Shown: positions 27,904 through 36,578, counted from the first letter of the stretch. The stretch: 64,000 nucleotides of DNA from Algoriphagus aquaeductus (GCF_003253485.1 NZ_QKTX01000003.1:124001-188000), one strand, 5' to 3'. Translations and numbers: made by a program. Notes: a model not told the origin generated them from the sequence alone.

Positions 27904-28443
27904 ATGTCTGCAAATGAATTAGGTATTGGGAGCCGTATTGGCCATCCCAAGTTTGGATCAGGGGTGATTGTGTCTGTGGATGCCCAATATTATAAGATCT
28001 ACTTCTCCTCAAGTGAGGAGGTCAAAACCCTGGCGCGGGATTTTGATGGATATACCATCGAAGAGGCCAAGGTACCCGACTTTCCCATGCTTTCGATTAA
28101 GGATGTCGAAAAAGCGATCCGTGAAGCTCTCCAAGCTACCTCAGAAAGGGCACCCTTGGTTCCCTTGGGCGGCAAGTGGATGGGCGGCCGATTGGTCATT
28201 GAGCCTTATGACAAAAATCTGCAGGGCAAGGAGATTCCGGTCGAAACATTTTTTCATAAAATTGTAATGGTCAGGGAAAAACTTCGGGTTCTGGAACAAA
28301 ACATCAATAATCACCCGAAACTTGACGATGAAGATCGGGTTGGGCTTCAGCAATACATCACAAGATGCTGCGGATCTTTGACCACCTTCAACGTGCTTTT
28401 TGCCTACAAAGAAGATCAGTTTAAAGGGAGTGGGAAGGATTGA
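27904..28443 (+). CDS. Conserved hypothetical protein with UvrD-tail-like N-terminus
   Basis: A 179-residue soluble protein. Residues 7-30 (GIGSRIGHPKFGSGVIVSVD) resemble the small Tudor-like domain found at the C-terminus of UvrD/PcrA helicases (V-x-H-x-K-F-G-x-G). The rest is helical, with a PLVPLGGKWMGGRLVIEPYD stretch and a C-terminal helical hairpin. Function unknown; DNA or protein contact through the Tudor-like part is only an inference. It follows the response regulator by 62 bases and may be in the same transcript. A terminator follows. Confidence 0.75.
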   Translation: MSANELGIGSRIGHPKFGSGVIVSVDAQYYKIYFSSSEEVKTLARDFDGYTIEEAKVPDFPMLSIKDVEKAIREALQATSERAPLVPLGGKWMGGRLVIEPYDKNLQGKEIPVETFFHKIVMVREKLRVLEQNINNHPKLDDEDRVGLQQYITRCCGSLTTFNVLFAYKEDQFKGSGKD

Positions 28444-28524
28444 TGCTGACTCCTTTCAATTTTGGATTTTGATCAGGTCAAATTTTACCAACAATTTATC
28501 CAACGGTCTAAAGATCATTTGAAT

Positions 28525-28555
28525 AACCTGTTTCGATGAAGCAGGTTTTTTATTT
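28525..28555 (+). terminator. Terminator of the kinase/regulator operon
   Basis: The stem AACCTGTTTC (28525-28534) / GAAGCAGGTT (28538-28547) with a 3-base loop and one G-T pair is followed by TTTTATTTT. It ends 7 bases before the xylanase ATG. Confidence 0.8.
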
Positions 28556-28561
28556 TAGAGC

Positions 28562-29662
28562 ATGATTAGAATGTTGTCTACGCTCGCCATTTTATTTCTT
28601 GTGTTTGCCGCCTCATCCTCCCAGAAAGAGGGCCTAAAAGATCGTTTTGAACCGCATTTTTACCTTGGTACAGCGGTCAACTTGGCTCAGGTGACCGGCA
28701 TGGAGCAGGGGGCTGATTCCTTGTTGACCCTTCATTTCAATTCGATCACGGCCGAGAACGGGTTGAAATGGGGACCCGTGCATCCTGAACCCACTACGTA
28801 TAAGTTTGAATTCGGGGATGCTTTTGTAGCCATGGGAGAGCGGATGGGAGCCTTTATTGTCGGTCATACACTGGTATGGCATCAACAGACCCCGGCTTGG
28901 GTTTTCCAGGATGAAAAAGGAGGATTTCTCAATAGGCAGGGCTTGACTGAGCGGATGGAAGAGCATATCGAGACGGTGGTCGGTCGGTACAAAGGCAAAA
29001 TAGATGGTTGGGATGTGGTCAATGAAGCTTTTGAGGATGATGGCACCTGGCGGAAAACCCATTGGTATAACCTAATAGGTCCCGACTTTATCAAAATAGC
29101 CTTTCAAAAAGCACATGAGGTTGACCCGGATGCATCACTCTATTATAATGACTACAACGTGTGGAAACCGGAAAAGCGAAAAGCCATCTTAGATATGGCA
29201 GTGGAGTTGAAAAAGCAGGGTGTCAGGATAGATGGTATCGGCATGCAAGGGCATTATCGATTGAATTTTCCCACGCTCGCTCAAATCGAACAGGCCATAT
29301 TGGATATTCACCAAGCGGGATTTGAGGTTCACGTGACCGAATTGGATGTGGATGTGTTGCCCAGGCCATCCGACTCGGACGGAGCAGACCTGAATATCAA
29401 TTTTGCTGAATCTGAGCAATGGAATCCATACCGGGCGGGACTTCCTCTTCTGATCCAACACGACTTAGTAAATCGCTATGCATCCTTGTTCAGGCTTTTT
29501 CAAAAGCATTCGGACAAAATCACCCGGGTGACTTTTTGGGGACTTCATGACGGAAGAAGTTGGTTGAATAATTGGCCGGTCAGGGGTAGAACCAATTATC
29601 CATTGCTTTTTGATCGGGATAAAAACCTAAAACCCGGATTCTTGGAGAATTTGGGAGACTAG
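28562..29662 (+). CDS. GH10 endo-1,4-beta-xylanase
   Basis: A 366-residue glycoside hydrolase family 10 enzyme with an apparent signal peptide (MIRMLSTLAILFLVFAASSS). Family blocks: FNSITAENGLKWG, GHTLVWHQQTPAWVF, the acid/base Glu155 in WDVVNEAFED, and the nucleophile Glu260 in VTELDVD. It cleaves beta-1,4-xylan in the periplasm or outside the cell. The length matches a bare catalytic domain with no carbohydrate-binding module. It stands alone, without neighbouring SusC/D-type genes. Confidence 0.95.
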   Translation: MIRMLSTLAILFLVFAASSSQKEGLKDRFEPHFYLGTAVNLAQVTGMEQGADSLLTLHFNSITAENGLKWGPVHPEPTTYKFEFGDAFVAMGERMGAFIVGHTLVWHQQTPAWVFQDEKGGFLNRQGLTERMEEHIETVVGRYKGKIDGWDVVNEAFEDDGTWRKTHWYNLIGPDFIKIAFQKAHEVDPDASLYYNDYNVWKPEKRKAILDMAVELKKQGVRIDGIGMQGHYRLNFPTLAQIEQAILDIHQAGFEVHVTELDVDVLPRPSDSDGADLNINFAESEQWNPYRAGLPLLIQHDLVNRYASLFRLFQKHSDKITRVTFWGLHDGRSWLNNWPVRGRTNYPLLFDRDKNLKPGFLENLGD

Positions 29663-29945
29663 CCGGTTATTTGGCCATTTTTTGATGTTTTAATGGCTAT
29701 AGAGTGGGTTGAAATGCCGGGGATCAAGTTTATTCTGTGGTTTGGAATAACTCAAAATTATTGTTGGAAATTTTATTAATTCACGATTTTTTTGATTGTA
29801 TTTCTTTTCTTTTTTAGCGCGATCCATACAAAATTTTGAAAATGTCAGTTTTTGGGCTGTGATCAATCATCCCATTAACTGATTTTCGTCAGCTAAAAAG
29901 CACCAATTCGTTCGGAGTTTAGCATCATCAAACCAAGTGAAAAAG

Positions 29946-30524
29946 ATGATGAAAACTTCAGTCCCAAATCCCATAATTCTACTGGTTCTCCTGCTGTTTG
30001 CAGGTTCAATGACCGGTTTTTCCCAAACCAAATATGTGCTTGCCGCATCTCCTGAATTTAAGGTCGAGGGAGGGTCTACCCTACATGACTGGGCGATGGT
30101 TTCCAAATCCGGTACCGGTGAAGGACTGTTCCTGATCGAAAACGGTCAATTCAAATCGGTAAAAAGCCTGGCTGTTTCTCTACCTGCTGAGACCTTAAAG
30201 AGTGGAACCAAAGGCTTAGATACCAATGCATACAAGGCACTCAATACCGAGAAAAACAAAGAAATCAAGTTTGTGCTCAAGGAACTGACTGGCAGTGGGG
30301 CCTCCTATGTCGCCAAAGGAGACCTGACAATTGCAGGAGTGACCAAGCCAGTTAGCATTCCTGTAAAAATGACCTCGAGTGCAGGCAAATTCACCTTTGA
30401 AGGAAGCTTGGATACCAAGTTGACCCATTTCTCGGTGACACCTCCAACGGCTCTGATGGGTACTGTCAAAACTGAAGACAACATCAAGCTTTCTTTCAAA
30501 TCAACATTTCAACCCAACATTTAA
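29946..30524 (+). CDS. YceI-family periplasmic protein
   Basis: About 192 residues. A GTG at 29937 and ATGs at 29946/29949 are all possible starts, and all leave a signal peptide ending near TGFSQ. The YceI lipocalin-like barrel follows: VEGGSTLHDWAMVSKSGTGEG, KGLDTNAYKALNTEKNKEIKFVL, GDLTIAGVTKPVSIPVKM. YceI proteins bind long isoprenoid chains, and their physiological role is mostly unclear. It is the first gene of a tight three-gene operon (12-base gaps) with an outer-membrane barrel and a second YceI protein. Confidence 0.92.
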   Translation: MMKTSVPNPIILLVLLLFAGSMTGFSQTKYVLAASPEFKVEGGSTLHDWAMVSKSGTGEGLFLIENGQFKSVKSLAVSLPAETLKSGTKGLDTNAYKALNTEKNKEIKFVLKELTGSGASYVAKGDLTIAGVTKPVSIPVKMTSSAGKFTFEGSLDTKLTHFSVTPPTALMGTVKTEDNIKLSFKSTFQPNI

Positions 30525-30536
30525 ATCTAAAATACG

Positions 30537-31826
30537 ATGAAAAAGTATCTATTTTCCGCCATCCTCGCCGCAGGAATTTCCGCCACCGGGTTGGCACAGG
30601 GGCTCCAACGAGACGTCCAATATTGGAGACCGTATGATCAAAGAGGCGTCAATATATTTGAAACCGGCAAGCTGGACACCGTGGCTTTCGAAGGAATCAA
30701 AGTGCGGGTAGGGGGTCACTTTACTCAGCAGCTTCAAAGCCTCAGCCATGAAAATAAAGCCACTCCGGTACTCAATGCTCAAGGAGTCAACCTCAATCAG
30801 CTCCTCGAAATCGGTACAGGGAGCAACCTGGCTACAGCCAACCTCAACATCGACGTAGAAGTGATGGATGGGGTGCGCTTGAATCTCGTCACCTATCTTT
30901 CTTCCAGACACCACCAAGAAACTTGGGTGAAAGGCGGTTACCTCCAATTTGACAAACTTCCATTCCTTGGGAATCCCGAGTGGTTCTCCAAATACCTGAC
31001 TTTGAGAGTAGGTCACATGGAGATCAACTACGGTGATGCTCACTTCAGAAGAACAGACAACGGTAACGCGATGTACAACCCATTTGTGGGTAACTACATC
31101 ATGGACGCCTTCACCACCGAGGTGGGCGGCGACTTGACCTTCCAAAACAACGGCTTCATTTTGATGGCAGGTGTGACCGGAGGCGAAATCCAAGGAGGTA
31201 TTACCAGACCAAATGACCGTGAATTGTCTTGGATAGGTAAGGCAGGATATGACAAGCAGTTGTCCGATGACTTGAGAGTGAGAATTACCGGGTCCATATA
31301 CACCACTTCAGGTTCTGCAAGAAATACCCTCTACGGGGGTGACCGGGCAGGTTCTCGATACTACATGGTGCTGGAAAATACCTTGGCCACTCCAACCGCT
31401 CAATTTACTTCCGGCAGAATCAATCCCGGTCAAACTGACAACATTACCGCAACAGTTCTGAACCCCTTCATCAAATTTAAAGGCTTGGAGTTCTTCGGTA
31501 ATTTTGAAAAATCCAAAGGACGTGCAGCGAATGAAACCGTAGACAGAACTTGGAACCAACTGGGTGCTGATTTGGTCTACAGATTTGGCGCAGCTGACAA
31601 ATTCTACCTTGCAGGCCGATACAACAAAGTAGAAGGTAAACTGGCAGGCAGTGGCTTGGATGTAAGTCTGGATCGTACCCAAATCGGCGGTGGCTGGTTT
31701 ATCTCCAAAAACATCCTGGCCAAACTGGAATATGTAACCCAAAACTACAATGGATTTGCAGCTAACGATATCCGAAACGGCGGTAAATTCAACGGATTGA
31801 TGATCGAAGGTGTCATAGGATTCTAA
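30537..31826 (+). CDS. Outer-membrane beta-barrel protein in YceI operon
   Basis: 429 residues with a signal peptide (MKKYLFSAILAAGISATGLA) followed by alternating amphipathic strands to the C-terminus, which ends in an aromatic Phe (EGVIGF), the usual barrel-assembly signal. The pattern is porin-like (RVGHMEINYGDAHFRRTD and the repeated GG-x-F/L turns). I cannot name the family. Its placement between two YceI genes with 12- and 11-base gaps suggests that it and the YceI proteins handle the same hydrophobic compound. That is inference. Confidence 0.8.
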   Translation: MKKYLFSAILAAGISATGLAQGLQRDVQYWRPYDQRGVNIFETGKLDTVAFEGIKVRVGGHFTQQLQSLSHENKATPVLNAQGVNLNQLLEIGTGSNLATANLNIDVEVMDGVRLNLVTYLSSRHHQETWVKGGYLQFDKLPFLGNPEWFSKYLTLRVGHMEINYGDAHFRRTDNGNAMYNPFVGNYIMDAFTTEVGGDLTFQNNGFILMAGVTGGEIQGGITRPNDRELSWIGKAGYDKQLSDDLRVRITGSIYTTSGSARNTLYGGDRAGSRYYMVLENTLATPTAQFTSGRINPGQTDNITATVLNPFIKFKGLEFFGNFEKSKGRAANETVDRTWNQLGADLVYRFGAADKFYLAGRYNKVEGKLAGSGLDVSLDRTQIGGGWFISKNILAKLEYVTQNYNGFAANDIRNGGKFNGLMIEGVIGF

Positions 31827-31837
31827 TACTTCATACC

Positions 31838-32362
31838 ATGCGTATCCTCCTCCTCATTGGCCTGATTCTTTTCTCTGCTGGATCCCAGGAGAGAAAAGAA
31901 CTGGTCATCACCCAACAAAAAATCCAGGTAAGCGGATATACCTCCGTAGGCAAATTCAACTGTGATTTTTCGAAGGTGGGGTTGGCGGATACGCTTCGTT
32001 TCAATTCCGGTGAGGTGAAAAAAGGGCTTGAGTTTAAGATTCCGGTGAAGCACTTTTCCTGCGGTAATTTCTTACTCAACAATGATTTTCGATCCACTCT
32101 GAAAGCCGAAGATTTTCCTTTTGCCCATGTGCGTGTCGCAAATTTCAGAGAGAAATCAGGGAAAATTTTCTACCACTTGAGTTTGGACCTCGTCGGCAAA
32201 AAACTCGAATTTCCGGATTTGATGCTTGAAAGAAGCCCCAAAGGATTGAGCGGAAAGTTGATTCTCAATTTTGAACTGCTCAATCTCAGTCCACCGAGCA
32301 AGTTTGGGGGGCTGGTCAAGGTGGAAGATCAACTTGACTTGGAGATTCTCCTGGGATCTTAA
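31838..32362 (+). CDS. Second, divergent YceI-family protein
   Basis: 174 residues with a signal peptide (MRILLLIGLILFSAGS). The barrel pattern is weaker than in the first YceI gene: KIQVSGYTSVGKFNCDFSKV, a middle KHFSCGNFLLNNDFRSTLKAEDFP resembling the YceI x-N-x-x-R-D-x-H-L segment, and KLILNFELLNLSPPSKFGGLVKVEDQL at the end. It is the third gene of the operon, followed directly by a terminator. The YceI assignment rests on pattern and context. Confidence 0.75.
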   Translation: MRILLLIGLILFSAGSQERKELVITQQKIQVSGYTSVGKFNCDFSKVGLADTLRFNSGEVKKGLEFKIPVKHFSCGNFLLNNDFRSTLKAEDFPFAHVRVANFREKSGKIFYHLSLDLVGKKLEFPDLMLERSPKGLSGKLILNFELLNLSPPSKFGGLVKVEDQLDLEILLGS

Positions 32363-32366
32363 TGAC

Positions 32367-32402
32367 AGAAAGCCTCCTGAAACTCGGGAGGCTTTCTCTT
32401 TA
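32367..32402. terminator. Bidirectional terminator
   Basis: A perfect 11-bp stem AGAAAGCCTCC (32367-32377) / GGAGGCTTTCT (32387-32397) and T-rich end lie between the convergent YceI operon and the DUF1801 gene. Confidence 0.9.
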
Positions 32403-32429
32403 TTATAAGGATAGTGGCGAATGGGAGGT

Positions 32430-32990
32430 TTATCTATACTTATCATTCAACCCTTTTCCTTCCAGAATCATCGGCGTGATTTTTTCGATTCGGCTGAGTT
32501 GAGTGGCCTCCCGCTTGGCAGTAAGCAGGTATTCAAGATATTCTTTTCGTTTGAAGGGAGTTAATTCCTCAAAGGCAGTCTTCAGAAGGCTGTCTTCATT
32601 CAGCTTGCTCTGGAAAAGGGCTGGGATTTCCAAATCAGGAGACTTCTCTGGCTTCCAGACCTTTCCTTCCTCTTCATTTCGAATCGCCTCAAGGATATAT
32701 TCCAAAACCTTGGATTCGTCTATTTCATCAGCGGAATGAAATCTCCATTGTCTCATCGCCTTGGTCTTTCCTTCCTGTGCATTTTGAAGGACTTGGTAGG
32801 GATCAGACAGGAATACTCCATTGTAAAACCAAAGGACAAAGTGATTTTTGAAACCCATGCAGCTCACCACGTTTTTTCCTTTATGGGTATAGACTCTTTC
32901 TCCCCATTTGATGGTTTCCTCCAAACCGGTTTTTCGGATGATTTCTCTAAGGCGCGCTACTTCTGCGGGCCAGTTTTCTGAGCGATCCAT
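32430..32990 (-). CDS. DUF1801/YdeI-like (OmpD-associated) protein
   Basis: A 186-residue cytoplasmic protein. The N-terminal DUF1801-type domain shows ETIKWGERVYTHKGKNVVSCMGFKNH, and the C-terminal part shows the bacteriocin-protection/YdeI-type helices (LTPFKRKEYLEYLLTAKREATQLSRIEKI). Function unknown beyond family naming. The gene overlaps no neighbour and lies 9 bases downstream of the alkaline phosphatase stop-to-start interval on the same strand. Confidence 0.85.
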   Translation of the reverse strand: MDRSENWPAEVARLREIIRKTGLEETIKWGERVYTHKGKNVVSCMGFKNHFVLWFYNGVFLSDPYQVLQNAQEGKTKAMRQWRFHSADEIDESKVLEYILEAIRNEEEGKVWKPEKSPDLEIPALFQSKLNEDSLLKTAFEELTPFKRKEYLEYLLTAKREATQLSRIEKITPMILEGKGLNDKYR

Positions 32991-32999
32991 AGTGTTGAG

Positions 33000-34073
33000 T
33001 TATTTTTTGAAGCCAAATGCCTCCACCATTTTATGGAAAATCTCCGTGTTTTCGTAAAATCCTGCGAATTTTTCCGAACCCGGACCATAAGCAAACACCG
33101 GAATCATCACCCCGGTATGGCTTCCTGTGGTGAATTTTCCTTCTACCATTCCCGTCTTGGTATCACCTTTATTTACCGAAAATCCGCCGGTTTCGTGGTC
33201 AGCCGTGATGATCACCAGGGTGTTTCCGTCCTTTTCAGCAAAGTCCAGTACTCTGCCGATGGCCTTGTCAAAATCGATCATTTCCTCGACGATGTATTGG
33301 GTGTTGTTGCCATGACCTCCCCAATCGATCTGAGAGCCTTCGATCATCAGAAACATTCCTTTTTTATTGGTTTGGAGCAGTTGAAGGCCTACTTCGGTAG
33401 ACTTGACAAGTTCGTCACCTCGCCCTTCCGACACCCGTGCTTGTTGCTCTTCGGCCAGGAAAGCCGCAAGTTTTCCGTTTTTGACCTGCTGCACCTCTTC
33501 GATGGAGTTGGCAATTTGATAATTTCTGGATCGGAGTGAATCGATGAGATTGAGCCCGTCTTTGCGGTTGGCGAAAAACTTTCTGCCTCCTCCGATAAAC
33601 ACATCAATATCAGTAGCCAAGAAATCTTTGGCAATGTCTTCGTCCAGAGACCGGGAAGGCTGATGGGAAATAAAGCTTGCCGGAGTAGCATGTGTGATCG
33701 AGCAGGTAGCGATCAGTCCGGTAGACAGTCCGTTTTCCTCCGCGATTTCCAAAATGGTCGGGACTGGATTTCCTGCGGCATCGACGCCGATGGCTCCATT
33801 GTAGGTTTTTACCCCACAGGAAAAAGCGGTAGCGCCGGCAGCTGAGTCTACGACAAAGGAATTGCTCGCCTGATTTTTATGAAAGCCGACCACGGGCATT
33901 CGTTCCAGGTTGAGTTGGCCAAAATTTCCGGTCATGCCGGCATAAATCTGGGAAACACCCATGCCGTCTCCGACCATGAGAATGATGTTTTTTGGGTTTT
34001 TGGCTTTTTTCTGAGCCCAAGCTGGACTGACAGCAAGAGATAGGGCCAAGATGAAAATGATTTTTTTCTTCAT
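33000..34073 (-). CDS. Alkaline phosphatase (PhoA-like superfamily)
   Basis: 357 residues from the ATG at 34073, which gives a signal peptide (MKKKIIFILALSLAVSPAWA); the frame is open 9 codons further. Metal-site and catalytic blocks: ILMVGDGMGVSQ with Asp36, the nucleophile Ser77 in VVDSAAGATAF, ITHATPASFISH, IEGSQIDWGGHGN and ITADHETGGF. It hydrolyses phosphate monoesters in the periplasm or at the surface. I see no obvious Pho box. The DUF1801 gene follows on the same strand. Confidence 0.94.
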   Translation of the reverse strand: MKKKIIFILALSLAVSPAWAQKKAKNPKNIILMVGDGMGVSQIYAGMTGNFGQLNLERMPVVGFHKNQASNSFVVDSAAGATAFSCGVKTYNGAIGVDAAGNPVPTILEIAEENGLSTGLIATCSITHATPASFISHQPSRSLDEDIAKDFLATDIDVFIGGGRKFFANRKDGLNLIDSLRSRNYQIANSIEEVQQVKNGKLAAFLAEEQQARVSEGRGDELVKSTEVGLQLLQTNKKGMFLMIEGSQIDWGGHGNNTQYIVEEMIDFDKAIGRVLDFAEKDGNTLVIITADHETGGFSVNKGDTKTGMVEGKFTTGSHTGVMIPVFAYGPGSEKFAGFYENTEIFHKMVEAFGFKK

Positions 34074-34323
34074 GTCAATTACTGGGGTTTTGAGGGGCAA
34101 ATTAGCGGTAGCGAAAGGAAACTGATCTACCGTCGGACAAGCTTAATCAATCCTTGATCTTGGATTAATCTCCTGCTATTTTACTTGAATTCGATGAAAA
34201 CGGGCCACCGTTTATAAAAAGTGTCAAAGTTGAGAAGATGGTGTCATGAGGAAAATGGCTAGATGATTGAAACAAGAGATTAGAACCAAGGTAAAAGAGT
34301 GGGTCCAAATGAATAGGTTAGCC

Positions 34324-34394
34324 GAACTCCCCTTTAATTTCTCTCTATGCCCAAGGGTAGAGAAGTTTGTCAAAGGGGCAGGGGAGTTTTTTCG
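34324..34394. repeat. Long imperfect hairpin element of the ACTCCCC...GGGGAGT type
   Basis: Outer arms GAACTCCCCTTT and AAAGGGGCAGGGGAGTTTTTTC enclose an inner hairpin TCTCTA-TG-CCC-AA-GGG-TAGAGA. The whole is about 71 bases. A shorter relative occurs at 51287-51325. The rest of the 34074-34539 interval is otherwise featureless except for the terminator at 34487; apparent small open frames there look spurious. Confidence 0.6.
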
Positions 34395-34486
34395 AAAAGC
34401 CGAGTAGTCCGAGACAGGAAAAAAGATGATGGAAACAAGATTTTTACAACAGGGAAAAGTTTGTGAAAATCCTTGGTGCTGAAAAA

Positions 34487-34513
34487 AAAAGTCAACCCGC
34501 CGGGTTGACTTTT
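34487..34513 (-). terminator. Terminator of the haem-binding pair
   Basis: The stem AAAAGTCAACCC (34487-34498) / GGGTTGACTTTT (34502-34513) is nearly perfect and lies about 27 bases beyond the stop of the minus-strand haem-binding gene. A run of A on the plus side becomes a T tail on the minus strand. Confidence 0.88.
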
Positions 34514-34539
34514 GCATGGGGTTTTTCCGAAAGGGTGAT

Positions 34540-35016
34540 TTATTCTTCCCCATCCTCCTCTTCGGCCACGATGTCCATCATGGTTTCTGCCCATTCCACG
34601 AGTTGTTGACGTTGAGCATCACTCAGTCTGGCTTCCGTGTGGATAAGAGTATAGATTTTCATCGGCATTTCGCCCTCTTTGACTTCGATGACAAGGTCAT
34701 CCAGTTTTTTGAGCTTTTCCATCATGTCATATTCCTGCCAGGTAGAAAAGTTAAGCTCCTCCCGGCCTTCTCGGGTGTCTTTGCCCACCAACCAGGACAC
34801 GGGAGCCACCTGGGAATACCAAGGGTACTTCGTTTCATTGCTGTGGCAGTCGTAGCAGGCGGTTTTGAGCAAATTGGCCACTTCGCCATCCACGACTCCC
34901 GATCCGATCAGGTCAGCCGGATTGTTGCTTTCTACTGCCGGAAGTTCGTGCGGTACAAGTTGGATGGCTAAACCGACCACAACAATTCCTCCAACCAAGT
35001 ATTGCCAGGTTTTCAT
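34540..35016 (-). CDS. Haem-binding domain protein, membrane-anchored
   Basis: 158 residues. An N-terminal hydrophobic helix (about 7-22) anchors or exports the protein. A single haem motif CYDCH at 54-58 lies in ACYDCHSNETKYPWYSQVAPVSWLV, which matches the Bacteroidota haem-binding (Haem_bd) domain. The C-terminus is acidic. It overlaps the preceding cytochrome gene by 4 bases, so the two are translated together. It is probably a periplasmic electron carrier or haem-stabilised partner of an unidentified redox enzyme. Confidence 0.88.
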   Translation of the reverse strand: MKTWQYLVGGIVVVGLAIQLVPHELPAVESNNPADLIGSGVVDGEVANLLKTACYDCHSNETKYPWYSQVAPVSWLVGKDTREGREELNFSTWQEYDMMEKLKKLDDLVIEVKEGEMPMKIYTLIHTEARLSDAQRQQLVEWAETMMDIVAEEEDGEE

Positions 35017-35405
35017 TCTTTTTTCTTTTTACCGGTGCTCCATTGCATCAGCGTAGCCACTTCCTCTGTGGTCAGTTTTTTGTCAGGATTGGACTCCAGA
35101 AATCGTGCAGGAGGCATGGAGCCTTCTTCCAGTGCTTCGGTGATTTTGCCCATGGTGGCAAGGGATTTGGCTTTTTTGGCGGCCTCCAATGCGTCCCAAT
35201 CCAGTTTGGCTTTGCCTTTTTCATTTTTGGAATCGGCATTGTGGCAGCCGTAGCATTTTTGCTGAACGATGGCTTTGACATCGGTCGGTAGTGCCGGGGC
35301 CTCAGGGTGCAGGGCCAGTAATGTGTCGGCTTCAGGCTTTGGGTTGGCCTGAAGAAAAAGCAGTCCGAGCAAGGCGGCTGCCGGTAGGATGCTGAGTTTT
35401 TTCAT
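35013..35405 (-). CDS. Small exported c-type cytochrome / haem-binding protein
   Basis: 130 residues with a signal peptide (MKKLSILPAAALLGLLFLQA) and one haem motif CYGCH at 51-55, followed by a helix and a Met candidate in SMPPARF. It is a short mono-haem protein of the cytochrome-c-like/haem-binding type. It lies first in a two-gene operon and overlaps the second haem-binding gene by an ATGA. The electron partner is unknown. Confidence 0.88.
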   Translation of the reverse strand: MKKLSILPAAALLGLLFLQANPKPEADTLLALHPEAPALPTDVKAIVQQKCYGCHNADSKNEKGKAKLDWDALEAAKKAKSLATMGKITEALEEGSMPPARFLESNPDKKLTTEEVATLMQWSTGKKKKE

Positions 35406-35837
35406 CGATTTGCTGGGTTTTAGGATGAAGTGTTTTGAATTTAAGTATTTTATAAAATAATAGTGTGAGCAAAGACAGGTAATTATACTCTTATTTTGGA
35501 TAGTTGGTTTTTGACGGAATAAATACTGGTAGAGAAATAGACGACAGGCTGTTTTTATGAGATCAACGTTCTGTTTTTATCGACAAAGAGTTTGTTGGAG
35601 AGGATGAAATAATCGACTCTTTAATTGCTGTCCTGCCAGTTGACAAGTTTTCCTTTGATGTAGAGGTTGGATACTTCGACAGCGCTCAGCACAGGCGACC
35701 GATGACCGAAGAGGAGCGAATCATGGCGATTACTCAGACTTCTGACCTCTAATTTGGGCTACAGCTAAAGTTCCTTTTAGGCATCTAATCAGGTAATTGA
35801 AACTTAAAAACGAAACAGCCGCTTAGTCTGAGGAGTT
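35406..35837. other. Intergenic region with a widespread TTCGACAG...CTCAGCACAGGC repeat
   Basis: No complete gene is seen. At 35673-35696 the sequence ACTTCGACAGCGCTCAGCACAGGC matches a short palindromic repeat found scattered in many bacterial genomes (from memory). On the minus strand, through the repeat, a frame reads ...EVSNLYIKGKLVNWQDSN and stops at about 35621. This could be the tail of a lost gene, but is too short to identify. Promoters for both divergent neighbours should lie here. Confidence 0.45.
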
Positions 35838-35846
35838 ATGTGGAGT

Positions 35847-36578
35847 ATGAATCTAAAAAAATACCATGTCCTGGCCTTGGTTTCCCTGTGGATGGGATCA
35901 ATCGGAGAAAGCTTTGCGCAACAGCCAGCTAAAAATCCAGGATACACCAATAAAAATCCCAGTTACGATGGCATCGGCAAGGTCTATATGGGAAGGGAAA
36001 TTTCCTTTGTGATGGGATTTGAGGGAATGGCTTGGTTGGAGCGAAGGAGCCGGGAACAGGAGGAAAGCGTGTCTTTGGCCATCAAAAATCTGCCGGTGAG
36101 CGAATCCAGCGTGGTGGCAGATATCGGTGCGGGTTCGGGTTATTATACATTCAAAATCGCCCCAAAAGTGCCCAAAGGAAAAGTCTATGCGGTAGAGATC
36201 CAAGAAAAGGCGATCAATTACCTCAAGGAAAAATCCCAAGAGCTCGGCATTTCCAACGTAGTTCCTGTGATGGGATCAGAGAAAAGTCCTAATCTGCCGA
36301 CTGCATCGGTGGATTTGGCCATCATGGTGGATGTGTATCATGAGCTGGAGTATCCGGTCGAAATGCTGGCATCGATCCGACAATCGCTAAAGCCTGGAGG
36401 TAAATTGCTGTTGATTGAATACAGAGGGGAAGATCCGGAGGTGGCGATCAAACCCCTACACAAAATGACCGTGAAGCAAGCAGAAAAAGAACTCACGGCT
36501 AATGGGTTTAAGCTGGTTCAAAATGGGCAGTTTATGAAAATTCAGCACTTTTTGGTGTTTGAGAAAGTGGGCGAATAG
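35847..36578 (+). CDS. Class I SAM-dependent methyltransferase with a signal peptide
   Basis: 243 residues from the ATG at 35847 (an ATG at 35838 adds three residues). The N-terminus MNLKKYHVLALVSLWMGSIGESFAQQ is a good Sec signal. The methyltransferase fold follows: motif I VVADIGAGSGYYTFKIA, motif II KVYAVEIQ, VDLAIMVDVYHELEYPVEML, LKPGGKLLLIEYRGED. The linker VYMGREISFVMGFEGMAWLERR is the family hallmark. Methylation outside the cytoplasm is puzzling because SAM is not expected there, so either the signal is a membrane anchor or the protein has another role. Confidence 0.85.
   Translation: MNLKKYHVLALVSLWMGSIGESFAQQPAKNPGYTNKNPSYDGIGKVYMGREISFVMGFEGMAWLERRSREQEESVSLAIKNLPVSESSVVADIGAGSGYYTFKIAPKVPKGKVYAVEIQEKAINYLKEKSQELGISNVVPVMGSEKSPNLPTASVDLAIMVDVYHELEYPVEMLASIRQSLKPGGKLLLIEYRGEDPEVAIKPLHKMTVKQAEKELTANGFKLVQNGQFMKIQHFLVFEKVGE

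Noticed and set aside
34224..34553. A 109-codon open frame on minus downstream of the haem-binding gene
   Set aside because: It runs through the terminator hairpin and a C/G-rich hairpin element. Its composition is unlike a protein, and it has no recognisable start context.
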